Source: Prolixibacteraceae bacterium | GTDB lineage: Bacteria; Bacteroidota; Bacteroidia; Bacteroidales; Prolixibacteraceae | Direction of reading: 5' to 3' | Length of the DNA: 15,506 nucleotides | Assembly (NCBI GenBank): GCA_003457135.1 | Contig: DMSQ01000102.1 | Location: forward strand, 70,424-85,929 | Shown: piece by piece, positions 1-6,492 of the stretch | Layout of the letters: each line of letters opens with the position of its first letter | Numbering within the stretch: position 1 is the stretch's first letter | Notes under the pieces: model-generated | What the model was told of the DNA's origin: nothing | The model's database searches: none | What the model saw: only the letters and a program-made list of their open reading frames with translations | Translations under genes and position numbers: made by a program

Positions 1-194
1 CAGGGTTCTACCCATTTTTCGAGTTTCAGCAGACCAATGATCCAGCCAGCCAGTATGGCAATTGCCAATCCGGTTCCGACATATATTGCGGCAACCTGCC
101 AGCCAAACATGCCATATAAAAGGATAATGGCCACTTCGTTAATCATGGGAGCTGCAATCAGGAACGAAAACGTGACACCGAGCGGGACTCCTGA
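1..194 (-). pseudogene. 5'-truncated fragment of ArsP-family permease
   Basis: On the minus strand this stretch encodes residues 122-185 of the permease at 7848-8870 with no base difference. It starts just after that protein's CSCSAIP loop and runs off the left edge in frame, so the 3' part may continue outside the window. Upstream of base 194 the same frame stays open back to a stop near 274-282, but that extension (…LNSEGKSFSGVPLG…) has no ATG and no resemblance to the permease. The first 121 residues, including the Cys-containing loop and two or more helices, are therefore missing. I read it as a non-functional gene fragment made by duplication. An assembly join or contig end inside a repeat is the main alternative. 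Confidence 0.75.
1..194. repeat. Exact direct repeat, copy A
   Basis: Bases 1-194 equal bases 8314-8507 with no mismatch and in the same orientation. The copies diverge sharply at 195 versus 8508. The true left limit is unknown because copy A touches the window edge. Confidence 0.95.
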
Positions 195-260
195 AAAACT
201 CTTGCCTTCCGAATTAAGTAATGCTTGTGTTGAAATAAAGAAAAATTGGTTCAAATTCGC

Positions 261-268
261 TAAATTTG
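261..268 (+). promoter_or_regulatory. Candidate Bacteroidota -7 element for the nitroreductase gene
   Basis: TAAATTTG matches the Bacteroidota -7 consensus TAnnTTTG exactly and lies 70 bases before the preferred ATG at 338. No well-spaced TTTG-type -33 box was found, so the support is only the -7 match. Bases 195-337 hold nothing else I can name. Confidence 0.35.
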
Positions 269-337
269 TTTACTTACATTGAGATGTAATTGCTTGACAA
301 TATGGCAAAAACAAGTATTAACCAAAAACAACTAATC

Positions 338-985
338 ATGAGAACAAATGCAATTATTTTATTACTCGGTATTTTTTTTTGGTGTGGCATTGGTTCCATT
401 ACCGCACAGGTTATTGAAACGGTCAATTTGCCTGCTGTTCAAAAAACAGGAGGAATGTCGCTAATGGAAGCATTGCAAAACCGGCAATCGCAACGTTCGT
501 TCAGCAGTAAAGAATTGTCGTTGCAACAAATGTCGAATTTGCTTTGGGCTGCTTACGGTATTAACCGTCCAAACGGATACAGAACTGTACCTTCGGCCCG
601 TACATACAATGAATTTGACATCTATGTCATCAAGGCAGAAGGATGGTTTGTGTACGACCCGGTAAAACATGCGTTACTGAAAATGGGAAATGAAGATTTA
701 CGTGAACATGCCGGAACCCAGCCTTTTGTAAAAACAGCCCCGGTGAACCTCGTTTTTGTAGCTGACTTTGACCGGATGACCAATTCTGACGAGGAATTCA
801 GGAAATTTTATTCGGCTACTGACGTTGGATATATCTCACAAAACGTATATCTCTGGTGCGCTTCGGAAGGAATTGCGACTATCGTCAGGGGACAGATTGA
901 CAAAGTAAAAGCAAAAGAAGTTCTCAAACTGCGACCAAACCAGCATGTGATTCTAGCGCAAACAGTTGGTTATCAGGGTGAGTAA
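338..985 (+). CDS. Exported SagB/ThcOx-type nitroreductase
   Basis: This is a 215-residue FMN-dependent nitroreductase-fold protein, the only plus-strand gene. The ATG at 338 is chosen over one at 290 because it puts a clean signal peptide (about residues 1-23, MRTNAIILLLG…ITAQ) at the N-terminus; the longer form would bury it. Family features include the N-terminal RQSQRSFS segment (49-56, phosphate-binding Arg of FMN), PSARTYNEFDIYVI (85-98) as in SagB/ThcOx relatives, and the C-terminal DVGYISQNVYLWCASEGI stretch (162-179). The signal points to a periplasmic or lipid-facing location, unusual for cytosolic NAD(P)H nitroreductases. The electron donor may therefore be something other than NAD(P)H; that is inference. 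The stop codon abuts the last base of the convergent thioredoxin gene. The substrate is unknown. Confidence 0.85.
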   Translation: MRTNAIILLLGIFFWCGIGSITAQVIETVNLPAVQKTGGMSLMEALQNRQSQRSFSSKELSLQQMSNLLWAAYGINRPNGYRTVPSARTYNEFDIYVIKAEGWFVYDPVKHALLKMGNEDLREHAGTQPFVKTAPVNLVFVADFDRMTNSDEEFRKFYSATDVGYISQNVYLWCASEGIATIVRGQIDKVKAKEVLKLRPNQHVILAQTVGYQGE

Positions 986-1462
986 TCAGGATTGTTTTGG
1001 GGATAAAGTGAATTCTTTTTCCAGTTCTTCTGTGGAATAATACCCCGAATGCCTGAAAAACTCCTTTCCATCCTTATCCAGCAAAACCTGTGTTGGGATG
1101 GAAGCAATGCCAAAATATTTCATCAAATCCTGGTTTTCAGGTTTTAAAACATTCAGAAAAACGACGTTTACGGTTTGTGGATATTTTTTTCGGATTTCTT
1201 CCATCACCGACTCCATGCGTTTACAGGCTGAACATCCTGTTGCTCCAAATTCGAGAAAGGTAACCTGATGATTTTTCCCATTTTTGGCATAATTATACGT
1301 TGAATCAACAAAAGCCGACCCCGAATGAATTATTTCGGAACCGGCTTGTGCTTTCATCATTTTCGAAACGTAGGTGTTCATACTGTCTTTCAGCGCAAAA
1401 CCAATTATGATCAGCCCAAAAAACAAAACAAAAACTACCCACGGAATAATTTTCTTCAGCAT
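986..1462 (-). CDS. Membrane-anchored thioredoxin-family protein
   Basis: The protein has 158 residues. An N-terminal hydrophobic anchor (about 6-23, WVVFVLFFGLIIIGFAL) is followed by a linker and a thioredoxin fold with the redox motif CSAC (77-80, in GATGCSACKRM) and the conserved cis-Pro at 123 (IPTQV). It probably acts in the periplasm as a disulfide reductase or oxidase held in the inner membrane. The ATG at 1462 lies one base after the TAA of the upstream oxidoreductase gene (1464-2237), so the two are very likely co-transcribed. The gene ends tail to tail against the nitroreductase with no intergenic bases. A damaged relative lies at 2275-2421, so the locus once held two such genes. 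The partner protein is unknown. Confidence 0.85.
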   Translation of the reverse strand: MLKKIIPWVVFVLFFGLIIIGFALKDSMNTYVSKMMKAQAGSEIIHSGSAFVDSTYNYAKNGKNHQVTFLEFGATGCSACKRMESVMEEIRKKYPQTVNVVFLNVLKPENQDLMKYFGIASIPTQVLLDKDGKEFFRHSGYYSTEELEKEFTLSPKQS

Positions 1463-1463
1463 T

Positions 1464-2237
1464 TTATGGTTTTATTTTATCAAATAACCCCAATAGCTTG
1501 GTTTGGTAAATTTCAGAAATTTGCTCCTGATGTTCGCCAATTGGCTTTACAGGAATCAAATCCATCACTTGTTCGGGCGAAAGTCCCGATTCGAAATACA
1601 GATTCATTGCGGCTTGCAAAGTTTGCTGTATGGCGACATTACTTTCTTCCTCTGTCAGACCCATTGGATCGCCCAACTTGGTTAATTCGTTCCACTGGAA
1701 CCAGAAATAGGTAGGCAGCATGGCAGAAAGCAGTGCGTATGCTTCGAGTTTCTTCTCTGCCACTTCAAAGGTGGTTCCCATCAGATTAAGCAGATACAGT
1801 ATTTCAGCTTTCCCGATTGCATTAAATCCTTCAGCAAAAGTTACCGGATTGTACCCTTCGTTGATGTACGAAGTGGCATTTGGAATCATGCGTGCAATAT
1901 GGACAGTTTTCAGTTTCGATGCAATCTTCTCAATCGAAATCTTCGGGGCAAGTGAAATTACCCAAGCATTTTCGGTAACCTCCCGAGCAATTATGCCAAG
2001 CATTTCCATAATCACCGGCGGATGCAAGGCGATAAATACAATTTTCTGTTGGGCGGCAAGAAGCGGGGAATCAGTAGTGCTAATTTTAGGGAATTGCTTT
2101 TGCAAAGCATTCAATACTTCTATGTTTGAATCGCATACTACTATTGATTCAAAGGTTGTGTTTTTGTTGGCCAAAGCCTGAAGAAAAATTTTGGTGATGC
2201 GTCCACCACCGATAAAACCAAGTGATTGTGTTTTCAT
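1464..2237 (-). CDS. Pyrroline-5-carboxylate reductase-like NAD(P)-binding protein
   Basis: This 257-residue protein has the two-domain plan of the ProC superfamily. A Rossmann N-terminus carries the dinucleotide loop GFIGGG (8-13), and a later segment ARMIPNATSYINEGYNPV resembles the P5C reductase MPNTPA region. A helical C-terminal half (from about residue 160, ALLSAMLPTYFWFQWNEL) corresponds to the P5CR dimerisation domain. Several hallmarks differ: the usual SPGGTT loop near the C-terminus is replaced by KPIGEHQEQ, and the MPNTPA core is altered. A role in proline synthesis is therefore doubtful, and a different imine or keto reductase activity is possible. The gene is followed after one base by the thioredoxin gene. 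It appears intact and lies between two thioredoxin sequences in a rearranged area. The family is confident; the substrate is not known. Confidence 0.7.
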   Translation of the reverse strand: MKTQSLGFIGGGRITKIFLQALANKNTTFESIVVCDSNIEVLNALQKQFPKISTTDSPLLAAQQKIVFIALHPPVIMEMLGIIAREVTENAWVISLAPKISIEKIASKLKTVHIARMIPNATSYINEGYNPVTFAEGFNAIGKAEILYLLNLMGTTFEVAEKKLEAYALLSAMLPTYFWFQWNELTKLGDPMGLTEEESNVAIQQTLQAAMNLYFESGLSPEQVMDLIPVKPIGEHQEQISEIYQTKLLGLFDKIKP

Positions 2238-2274
2238 AATAATAATGTTTAAAGGGTTAATTGATGATTTATGA

Positions 2275-2421
2275 TTATTTGACTCCTTTTGTCTTTAGTA
2301 CCTTTACCAATTCTTCTTCAGGAAAATAACCCACGTGCCGTGAGAACTCTTTCCCGTTTTCGTCTAAAAACACCTGGGTTGAAATTGACTCAATTTTGAA
2401 TTGTTGGGCAAAGGGCTGGCC
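2275..2421 (-). pseudogene. C-terminal remnant of a second thioredoxin-family gene
   Basis: The minus strand reads FAQQFKIESISTQVFLDENG… and ends in a TAA at 2277-2275. It aligns with the last third of the intact thioredoxin at 986-1462 (KYFGIASIPTQVLLDKDG…), including the shared GKEF-RH-GY and EEL positions. There is no start codon and no CxxC motif; the frame is closed by a TAA at 2424-2422, and the preceding sequence belongs to the FmdE gene in another frame. The cis-Pro position has become Ser (ISTQ). The two copies are clearly diverged paralogues, so this was a separate gene and not a recent copy. It is a non-functional leftover of a deletion that joined fmdE to its 3' end. Confidence 0.8.
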
Positions 2422-3013
2422 TTACAATCAAAGCAAACTTTTTTGTCGCCTTTAATGCGACCGTATTCCATCACGGTCATTTCGCCGCATTCTTCGCAAA
2501 CGAAACCATCGAAGCTATCCTTTTTAGGTTCAAGCTTGTAATCGAAAATAGGCGAAATGTTGAGCAGCATTTCTGCTGGAGCATTCATTACATTGTTTAC
2601 CAATGGATCAACTATTTCGGCAGGTACAATGCTGGCGGGTTTGCCCAACATGCGGTATTCGGTAAAAAAAGCTGTTTTTTTGTTCGCTAACATTGCTTCA
2701 GCTTTCGGAGTAACACGAACGGCTTTGCCTGTAGCTCTGTCAACAACCGTAACTGCCCATTTCCCTTTATGTGTTTTTTTTAGGTTTCCCTTGCCAAAGG
2801 TGGTTCCCATAATTACCTGCAAACCATCGCCGTAACAGGTAGCACAATGGTCGTCGCCCAAATCAACAAAGGCGACCAACTGACCATCTTTTGCACGTTC
2901 TACGCCTAAAGCATTCATAGCTGCTGCGCCAACTCTCAGTCCCATTGGCATGGCAGGGCATTTATGCCCGTGAAATTTTTGCCCGAATTCGAGCCAATCT
3001 TTGGATCAATCAT
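2364..3013 (-). pseudogene. FmdE-domain protein with frameshift and foreign tail
   Basis: The family is FmdE (formylmethanofuran dehydrogenase subunit E-like, PF02663), found in many bacteria that lack methanogenesis. Visible parts are the HGHKCP metal-site motif, the DDHCATCYGDGLQ segment and a C-terminal zinc ribbon (CEECGE…CFDCK). The natural start is ATG at 3013-3011 (MIDPK). From there the frame runs out after about 25 codons; DWLEFGQKFHGHKCP lies in a shifted frame that has an in-frame TGA just upstream. One extra A in the AAA run at 3000-3002 would restore MIDPKDWLEFG…HGHKCP. The internal ATG at 2951 (MPMGLR) opens 195 codons but lacks the motif. After KASP the frame enters thioredoxin-derived DNA, giving an unrelated 14-residue tail. 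Probably a pseudogene; the 1-base loss could be a sequencing error. Confidence 0.75.
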
Positions 3014-3031
3014 TTCTTTAACTTTTAAAAT

Positions 3032-3595
3032 TTATTTATAAAAAACATCAAATACCATTTTTATTGCAATCAGCAAAAGCACGATGGCGTAAATCAACTT
3101 CACCTGTTTCGATTTCGCCTTTTAGGTCATGTATCTTCCACCAAGCTGCGAACCGATAATCATGGCAATTACCACCGCGATGGTTAATGGCCAGTTCATC
3201 TCGCCCTGTGCAACGTGTCCAAAATATCCGGAGAACGATGAAAAAGTAACAACCAATGCTGTTGTGGCTGCGGCTTCCTTGGTTTTGTAGCCCATCATCA
3301 TCAGGATTGGTGCAATGATAAAACCCCCTCCCAGTCCCAACATTCCGCCAATAAAACCAGCAAAACTGCCGGTAAAAAATCCAATGATACTCCGCTTTTT
3401 CAAGGGCATCATGGTTTCCGGTTCGGCTTGTCTCGAAGCCCAAAGCGTACGCAATGCGGCTGCAACCACCATCGCGGCAAACAATATTTTCAGGGTTTGC
3501 ACCGGAACATGATGCTCATCATGTCCGCCAAGCCCAAGCATGGCAAAGATAAATGAGGCTGCTGCGATGATAATTGCGACTATTGCGTAAATCAT
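3032..3595 (-). pseudogene. Damaged TauE/SafE-family anion permease
   Basis: TauE/SafE proteins (PF01925) have two homologous halves of about four helices, each with a G-GGG loop. Here the second half is well kept (GGMLGLGGGFIIAPILM), but the first stops at AMLGLGG, followed by HDEHHVPVQTLK. About two helices are missing, and the junction lies in a small palindrome (3504-3526). A TAA at 3124-3122 ends the 157-codon frame after GGRYMT. Reading past it in the same frame gives KAKSKQVKLIYAIVLLLIAI…, an obvious final helix, up to a TAA at 3034-3032. A single AAA-to-TAA change would explain this stop. Intact relatives export sulfite, sulfoacetate or similar anions and would fit the sulfur-linked neighbours. 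Two independent lesions argue against function. Confidence 0.78.
3504..3526. repeat. Short palindrome at the TauE deletion junction
   Basis: GGAACATGATG (3504-3514) and CATCATGTCC (3517-3526) are reverse complements with one bulged base and a 2-nt centre. The palindrome encodes the odd HDEHH insert in the permease remnant, just where the expected helices are missing. Confidence 0.6.
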
Positions 3596-3607
3596 TTATT
3601 GCCAGGT

Positions 3608-3757
3608 TTATTTTTTTCGAAACAGATTCAGTTCAACTGTTTTATCGATAACCGCTGTCATTTTTTCTTCTGAAAAGATGAATTTTACCCCCATCATCGA
3701 AGTTGTGAGGCCAGGAATTTGTTTTACCTGAAGCGAATCTGATTGAATATTTTTCAT
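3608..3757 (-). CDS. Small hypothetical protein, 49 residues
   Basis: The ATG at 3757 opens a 49-codon frame (MKNIQSDSLQVKQIPGLTTS…) ending in FRKK. It is hydrophilic, with no signal peptide, no cysteines and no motif I recognise. It fits snugly between the GDCCVxC gene (11 bases upstream) and the permease remnant (12 bases downstream), which supports translation as part of the same transcript. It could also be the C-terminal leftover of a larger gene, given the deletions next door. A longer reading from 3805 overlaps the GDCCVxC gene and is not preferred. No function is proposed. Confidence 0.4.
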   Translation of the reverse strand: MKNIQSDSLQVKQIPGLTTSMMGVKFIFSEEKMTAVIDKTVELNLFRKK

Positions 3758-3768
3758 ACGTGAACCTT

Positions 3769-3975
3769 TTAGCAACAAAAAGAATTTTTTTGTATAGGTG
3801 GACAAGGCACATCACCATAGGAACAGAAAACGCAGCAGTCACCTGGCATTGGCTTTAATAAAGATTTACATTGCGGACATTCATAAAAGAACTGGCAGGA
3901 ATCCTCTGGCATTTGGAGTGTTTCCTGATGGTTACACACCGGACAAGTTAGTATTGAATAAAGTTTGATTTGCAT
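3769..3975 (-). CDS. GDCCVxC-domain cysteine-rich small protein
   Basis: This 68-residue protein matches the family named for its GDCCVxC motif, present here as GDCCVFC at 45-51 followed by SYGDVPCPPIQ. It has eleven cysteines, including two CxxC pairs (11/14 and 33/36) that look like a zinc knuckle or zinc ribbon, and a terminal CC (67-68). Some members of the family carry selenocysteine; all positions here are Cys codons, so this is a Cys form. There is no signal peptide, suggesting a cytosolic metal- or metalloid-binding or thiol-redox role. It starts 11 bases after the octahaem cytochrome stop, so it probably shares that transcript. Such proteins occur near metalloid-resistance genes, which suits the ars cluster upstream; the exact activity is not established. 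Confidence 0.8.
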   Translation of the reverse strand: MQIKLYSILTCPVCNHQETLQMPEDSCQFFYECPQCKSLLKPMPGDCCVFCSYGDVPCPPIQKNSFCC

Positions 3976-3986
3976 TTCATTAATAA

Positions 3987-6425
3987 TTAAGATTCGGTTT
4001 TTGATAATAATTTCTCAATGTAAAAAATGTTCAGTATTAAAATTCCAATCAAACTCAAATCGTAAATAGTGTAAGCCAGTCGGTTGAGTATTGAAATGAA
4101 ATCGAGTTTAATAAGCATAAATATTCCTGATACAACTGCAACCAGTATAATGGTCGGAAACAGGTTCATACGGAACGATTTTGTGCCCGCGAATTGATAT
4201 TTCAGGTAAAACCAACTGCCTAAAATCAATACTGCCGCACTAATCAGGAAATGATTGCCATCCAGGAACATCCGGGTCGGGAACAGGTAATTGCCAAGGT
4301 CGCCAGCGAAATATCCAAAAATACACACAACCAAAATTCCGAATGAAACCAGCCAGGTAATCAGGTTTTGTTGCTTATCGGAAATGATTTTGCTACGGAT
4401 CAGATTTGCCGTTAATAGACTAACCAACAGAAAAATGAGAAAAGCAATCCCGGAAAAATAGAACAGTGGCTTAACGATACTTTCGCGGAATGCCCCGGTA
4501 TAAGCCATAAATCCTGAAATAGCCAGCCGTTTGTATTGTGGTTCGGTAACCGATTTCCCATTTTCATCAAAAGGATATTTCAGTGTCGATGCAAAAAAGA
4601 AAGTGGAGTTAAACGAATGGCAATCGGTGCAGCCGTTTCGCCCAAGGGCGGCCCGTGCAGGCGCCACATCGTGGCTGAACTTATGTACTGAAGCATAAGG
4701 CGAAGCTTCATAGGTTTCTATGTCGAGCATCTTATATTCGTTGCCATTCAGGTACATCCGGTCGTTGTTTACCCAAACAATTTGTTTACCGGTAAGGTCG
4801 TACCCCTTAAATTTCATGTGCGCGGTAACCGATTGAATGAATGCTTCGATTTCAACGGCTGAATTTACCTCCGGAATGCTATCGCCGTTGTTGTCAGTGA
4901 TTTTCGACAATTCAGGATAAACCGCTTTGTCTTTGCGGTGCATGGTCCACATTTGGTAAATGTCGCCCATTTTGGGTTGGTTCAATCCGGGTTTGCCCTC
5001 GGTGTAAATGCCGGGCCAGGCGCTATGCACCATGTTCACCGGGAAAATTTTCCCTTTGTATTTGGCCAGCGATGGGGTAAACGGATCGGTTGGCTGGTCT
5101 TTTGAGGTAAACATTTCCAATTCGCCGTAGTGGTTCCAGTATTTCAGGTGCTGGTCGTAAAATGTCCAGATGTATTTTCCGGGAGGCGAAATTTTTGTTC
5201 CGGGATTATAAACATCGCTCACCTGAACCAACGCAGCTTTTACAGGTCGTTCAGGAATGTGGCAGGTTTGACAAGCAATTTTTTCGAGATGCAATGGGGG
5301 CAACCAACTGTGTTTGGCAATGGTCGCATTCAGGTAGCCGGTAAGGTGGCAATCCTGACAACTGCGGACGGTATTGTCCAAATCATTGCGGACATTTCCC
5401 GAAGGGTCGTCGCCTTTGCCAAACTGGTGAACTTCCTTTCCACGGATTCGTTCGTTGGAAGCCATACTTCCTGCGGTGTGACAGTCAACACACCTCAATC
5501 CGGCGTTCATGTGCACATCACTCCGGGCAGAATAGGTTGTCCCTTTCTTTTTCCAGTCGGGTTTGGCATGGCAATTCAGGCAGGTTTCATTCCGCACTTC
5601 GCGAACCAGATGGAGCGACAGTTTACCTTCTTTATCAAATTTGGAAACATCGTATTTTACTACAACGGGAATGGTATCTTTTACACTCCCTTCAACGGTC
5701 GCCAGTCCGCTGCCTTGTGTTGCGGCCCATTTGAAATTCAGTTTCGCGAGTTGATTGTTTCGCTCTTTATAGTTGTATTCGGGCAAGTGGCACAACTGGC
5801 AATCGGCTTCAATTACGCCGGTGTTTTTCCAATTCGCCTTGTAATAATCACCATCAAAATGGTTATTTCCCGAAGCTGTCAAATGGTTTGTGCTGTCGGC
5901 CATAAATTTATCGTAACGTTTTCCGTTGCGGTCAAATTCGAGCGGACCACCGCCCGGATGGCAATTGCCACAAGTGGCCGTAATAAAATCGTAGGAGGTC
6001 ATGTCGATCTCTTTGGCAGAAGTATTGTTCTTTGCCGCCAGCGCCCGGTAAATCGGGGCTGGCGAACACCAGTTTCCTCCATAGTTTCCGGGGGATGAAA
6101 CCCATTGAAACCGAGCTTTCATCACGCTGTCGGGTTCTTCGCCTTTCCCTTGCTGGAAGTGAAAACCCTCGGTGATTTTGTCGTAATCGTGGCACTTTCC
6201 ACAGGTTTGCCGGGGAGAATACGGTTTATCGGCATTAATTCCTTTTACCGGATTAATCACATTGCCGTCCTCATCGTACAACAAGAAGGGCGGACAAACC
6301 CCCGATTTGGTAATATCGCTGCTTACGAGGGGGGTAATATTTCCCGTTTCCCAGTGCGTGAAAACCAAGACTGAAATGATCAATACTAAAAAAACAGTCA
6401 GGTTTACAGGAAGTTGTTTTTTCAT
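3987..6425 (-). CDS. Octahaem c-type cytochrome, tetrathionate reductase (OTR) family, with C-terminal membrane domain
   Basis: The 812-residue protein starts at ATG 6425; a TTG-initiated extension to 6485 would hide the signal anchor MKKQLPVNLTVFLVLIISV. It has exactly eight CxxCH haem sites, at C74, C152, C209, C282, C312, C356, C385 and C599. The first seven are clustered and the eighth is distant, as in octahaem reductases; the first lies in SPRQTCGKCHDY, typical of the OTR branch. All are CxxCH, none CxxCK, so it is not a canonical octahaem nitrite reductase. About five hydrophobic helices follow residue 645. They contain almost no histidine (one, in GNHFL), so a b-type haem pair in the membrane is unlikely. 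It probably holds a periplasmic haem domain at the inner membrane. Tetrathionate, nitrite and hydroxylamine reduction are known in vitro for OTR; the true substrate is open. Confidence 0.88.
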   Translation of the reverse strand: MKKQLPVNLTVFLVLIISVLVFTHWETGNITPLVSSDITKSGVCPPFLLYDEDGNVINPVKGINADKPYSPRQTCGKCHDYDKITEGFHFQQGKGEEPDSVMKARFQWVSSPGNYGGNWCSPAPIYRALAAKNNTSAKEIDMTSYDFITATCGNCHPGGGPLEFDRNGKRYDKFMADSTNHLTASGNNHFDGDYYKANWKNTGVIEADCQLCHLPEYNYKERNNQLAKLNFKWAATQGSGLATVEGSVKDTIPVVVKYDVSKFDKEGKLSLHLVREVRNETCLNCHAKPDWKKKGTTYSARSDVHMNAGLRCVDCHTAGSMASNERIRGKEVHQFGKGDDPSGNVRNDLDNTVRSCQDCHLTGYLNATIAKHSWLPPLHLEKIACQTCHIPERPVKAALVQVSDVYNPGTKISPPGKYIWTFYDQHLKYWNHYGELEMFTSKDQPTDPFTPSLAKYKGKIFPVNMVHSAWPGIYTEGKPGLNQPKMGDIYQMWTMHRKDKAVYPELSKITDNNGDSIPEVNSAVEIEAFIQSVTAHMKFKGYDLTGKQIVWVNNDRMYLNGNEYKMLDIETYEASPYASVHKFSHDVAPARAALGRNGCTDCHSFNSTFFFASTLKYPFDENGKSVTEPQYKRLAISGFMAYTGAFRESIVKPLFYFSGIAFLIFLLVSLLTANLIRSKIISDKQQNLITWLVSFGILVVCIFGYFAGDLGNYLFPTRMFLDGNHFLISAAVLILGSWFYLKYQFAGTKSFRMNLFPTIILVAVVSGIFMLIKLDFISILNRLAYTIYDLSLIGILILNIFYIEKLLSKTES

Positions 6426-6492
6426 GATTATGGTTTTTTGTTCTAGCTCATTTTCAAATTGAGTAGGTGTAAAAACTATTTTCAACTTTAAA

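Noticed and set aside
37..282. Plus-strand open frame shared with 8350-8646 (identical first half)
   Set aside because: Both are antisense shadows of the permease; their identity is just the 194-bp repeat, not a conserved small protein.
292..300. TTGACA-like -35 box before the nitroreductase
   Set aside because: There is no matching -10 at proper spacing, and the window's promoters follow the Bacteroidota TAnnTTTG pattern instead.
3122..3124. Programmed stop-codon readthrough in TauE
   Set aside because: The codon is TAA with no recognisable readthrough context, and the same gene has a large internal deletion, so simple decay is the better account.
3048..3443. 131-codon minus-strand frame overlapping the TauE remnant
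   Set aside because: It is the permease DNA read one base off (rich in W, H, R and C), not a protein. It stays open past the TauE stop only by chance.
1..3600. Insertion sequence or transposon explaining the rearranged left part
   Set aside because: I found no transposase, no terminal inverted repeats and no target duplications; the fragments are all host-type metabolic genes.
3769..3975. Selenocysteine insertion in the GDCCVxC gene
   Set aside because: All motif positions are ordinary Cys codons and there is no in-frame TGA, so no SECIS needs to be invoked.
5130..6098. 322-codon open frame on the plus strand
   Set aside because: It lies fully antisense to the octahaem cytochrome, and its length follows from that gene's codon use. 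It has no family features or own start context.
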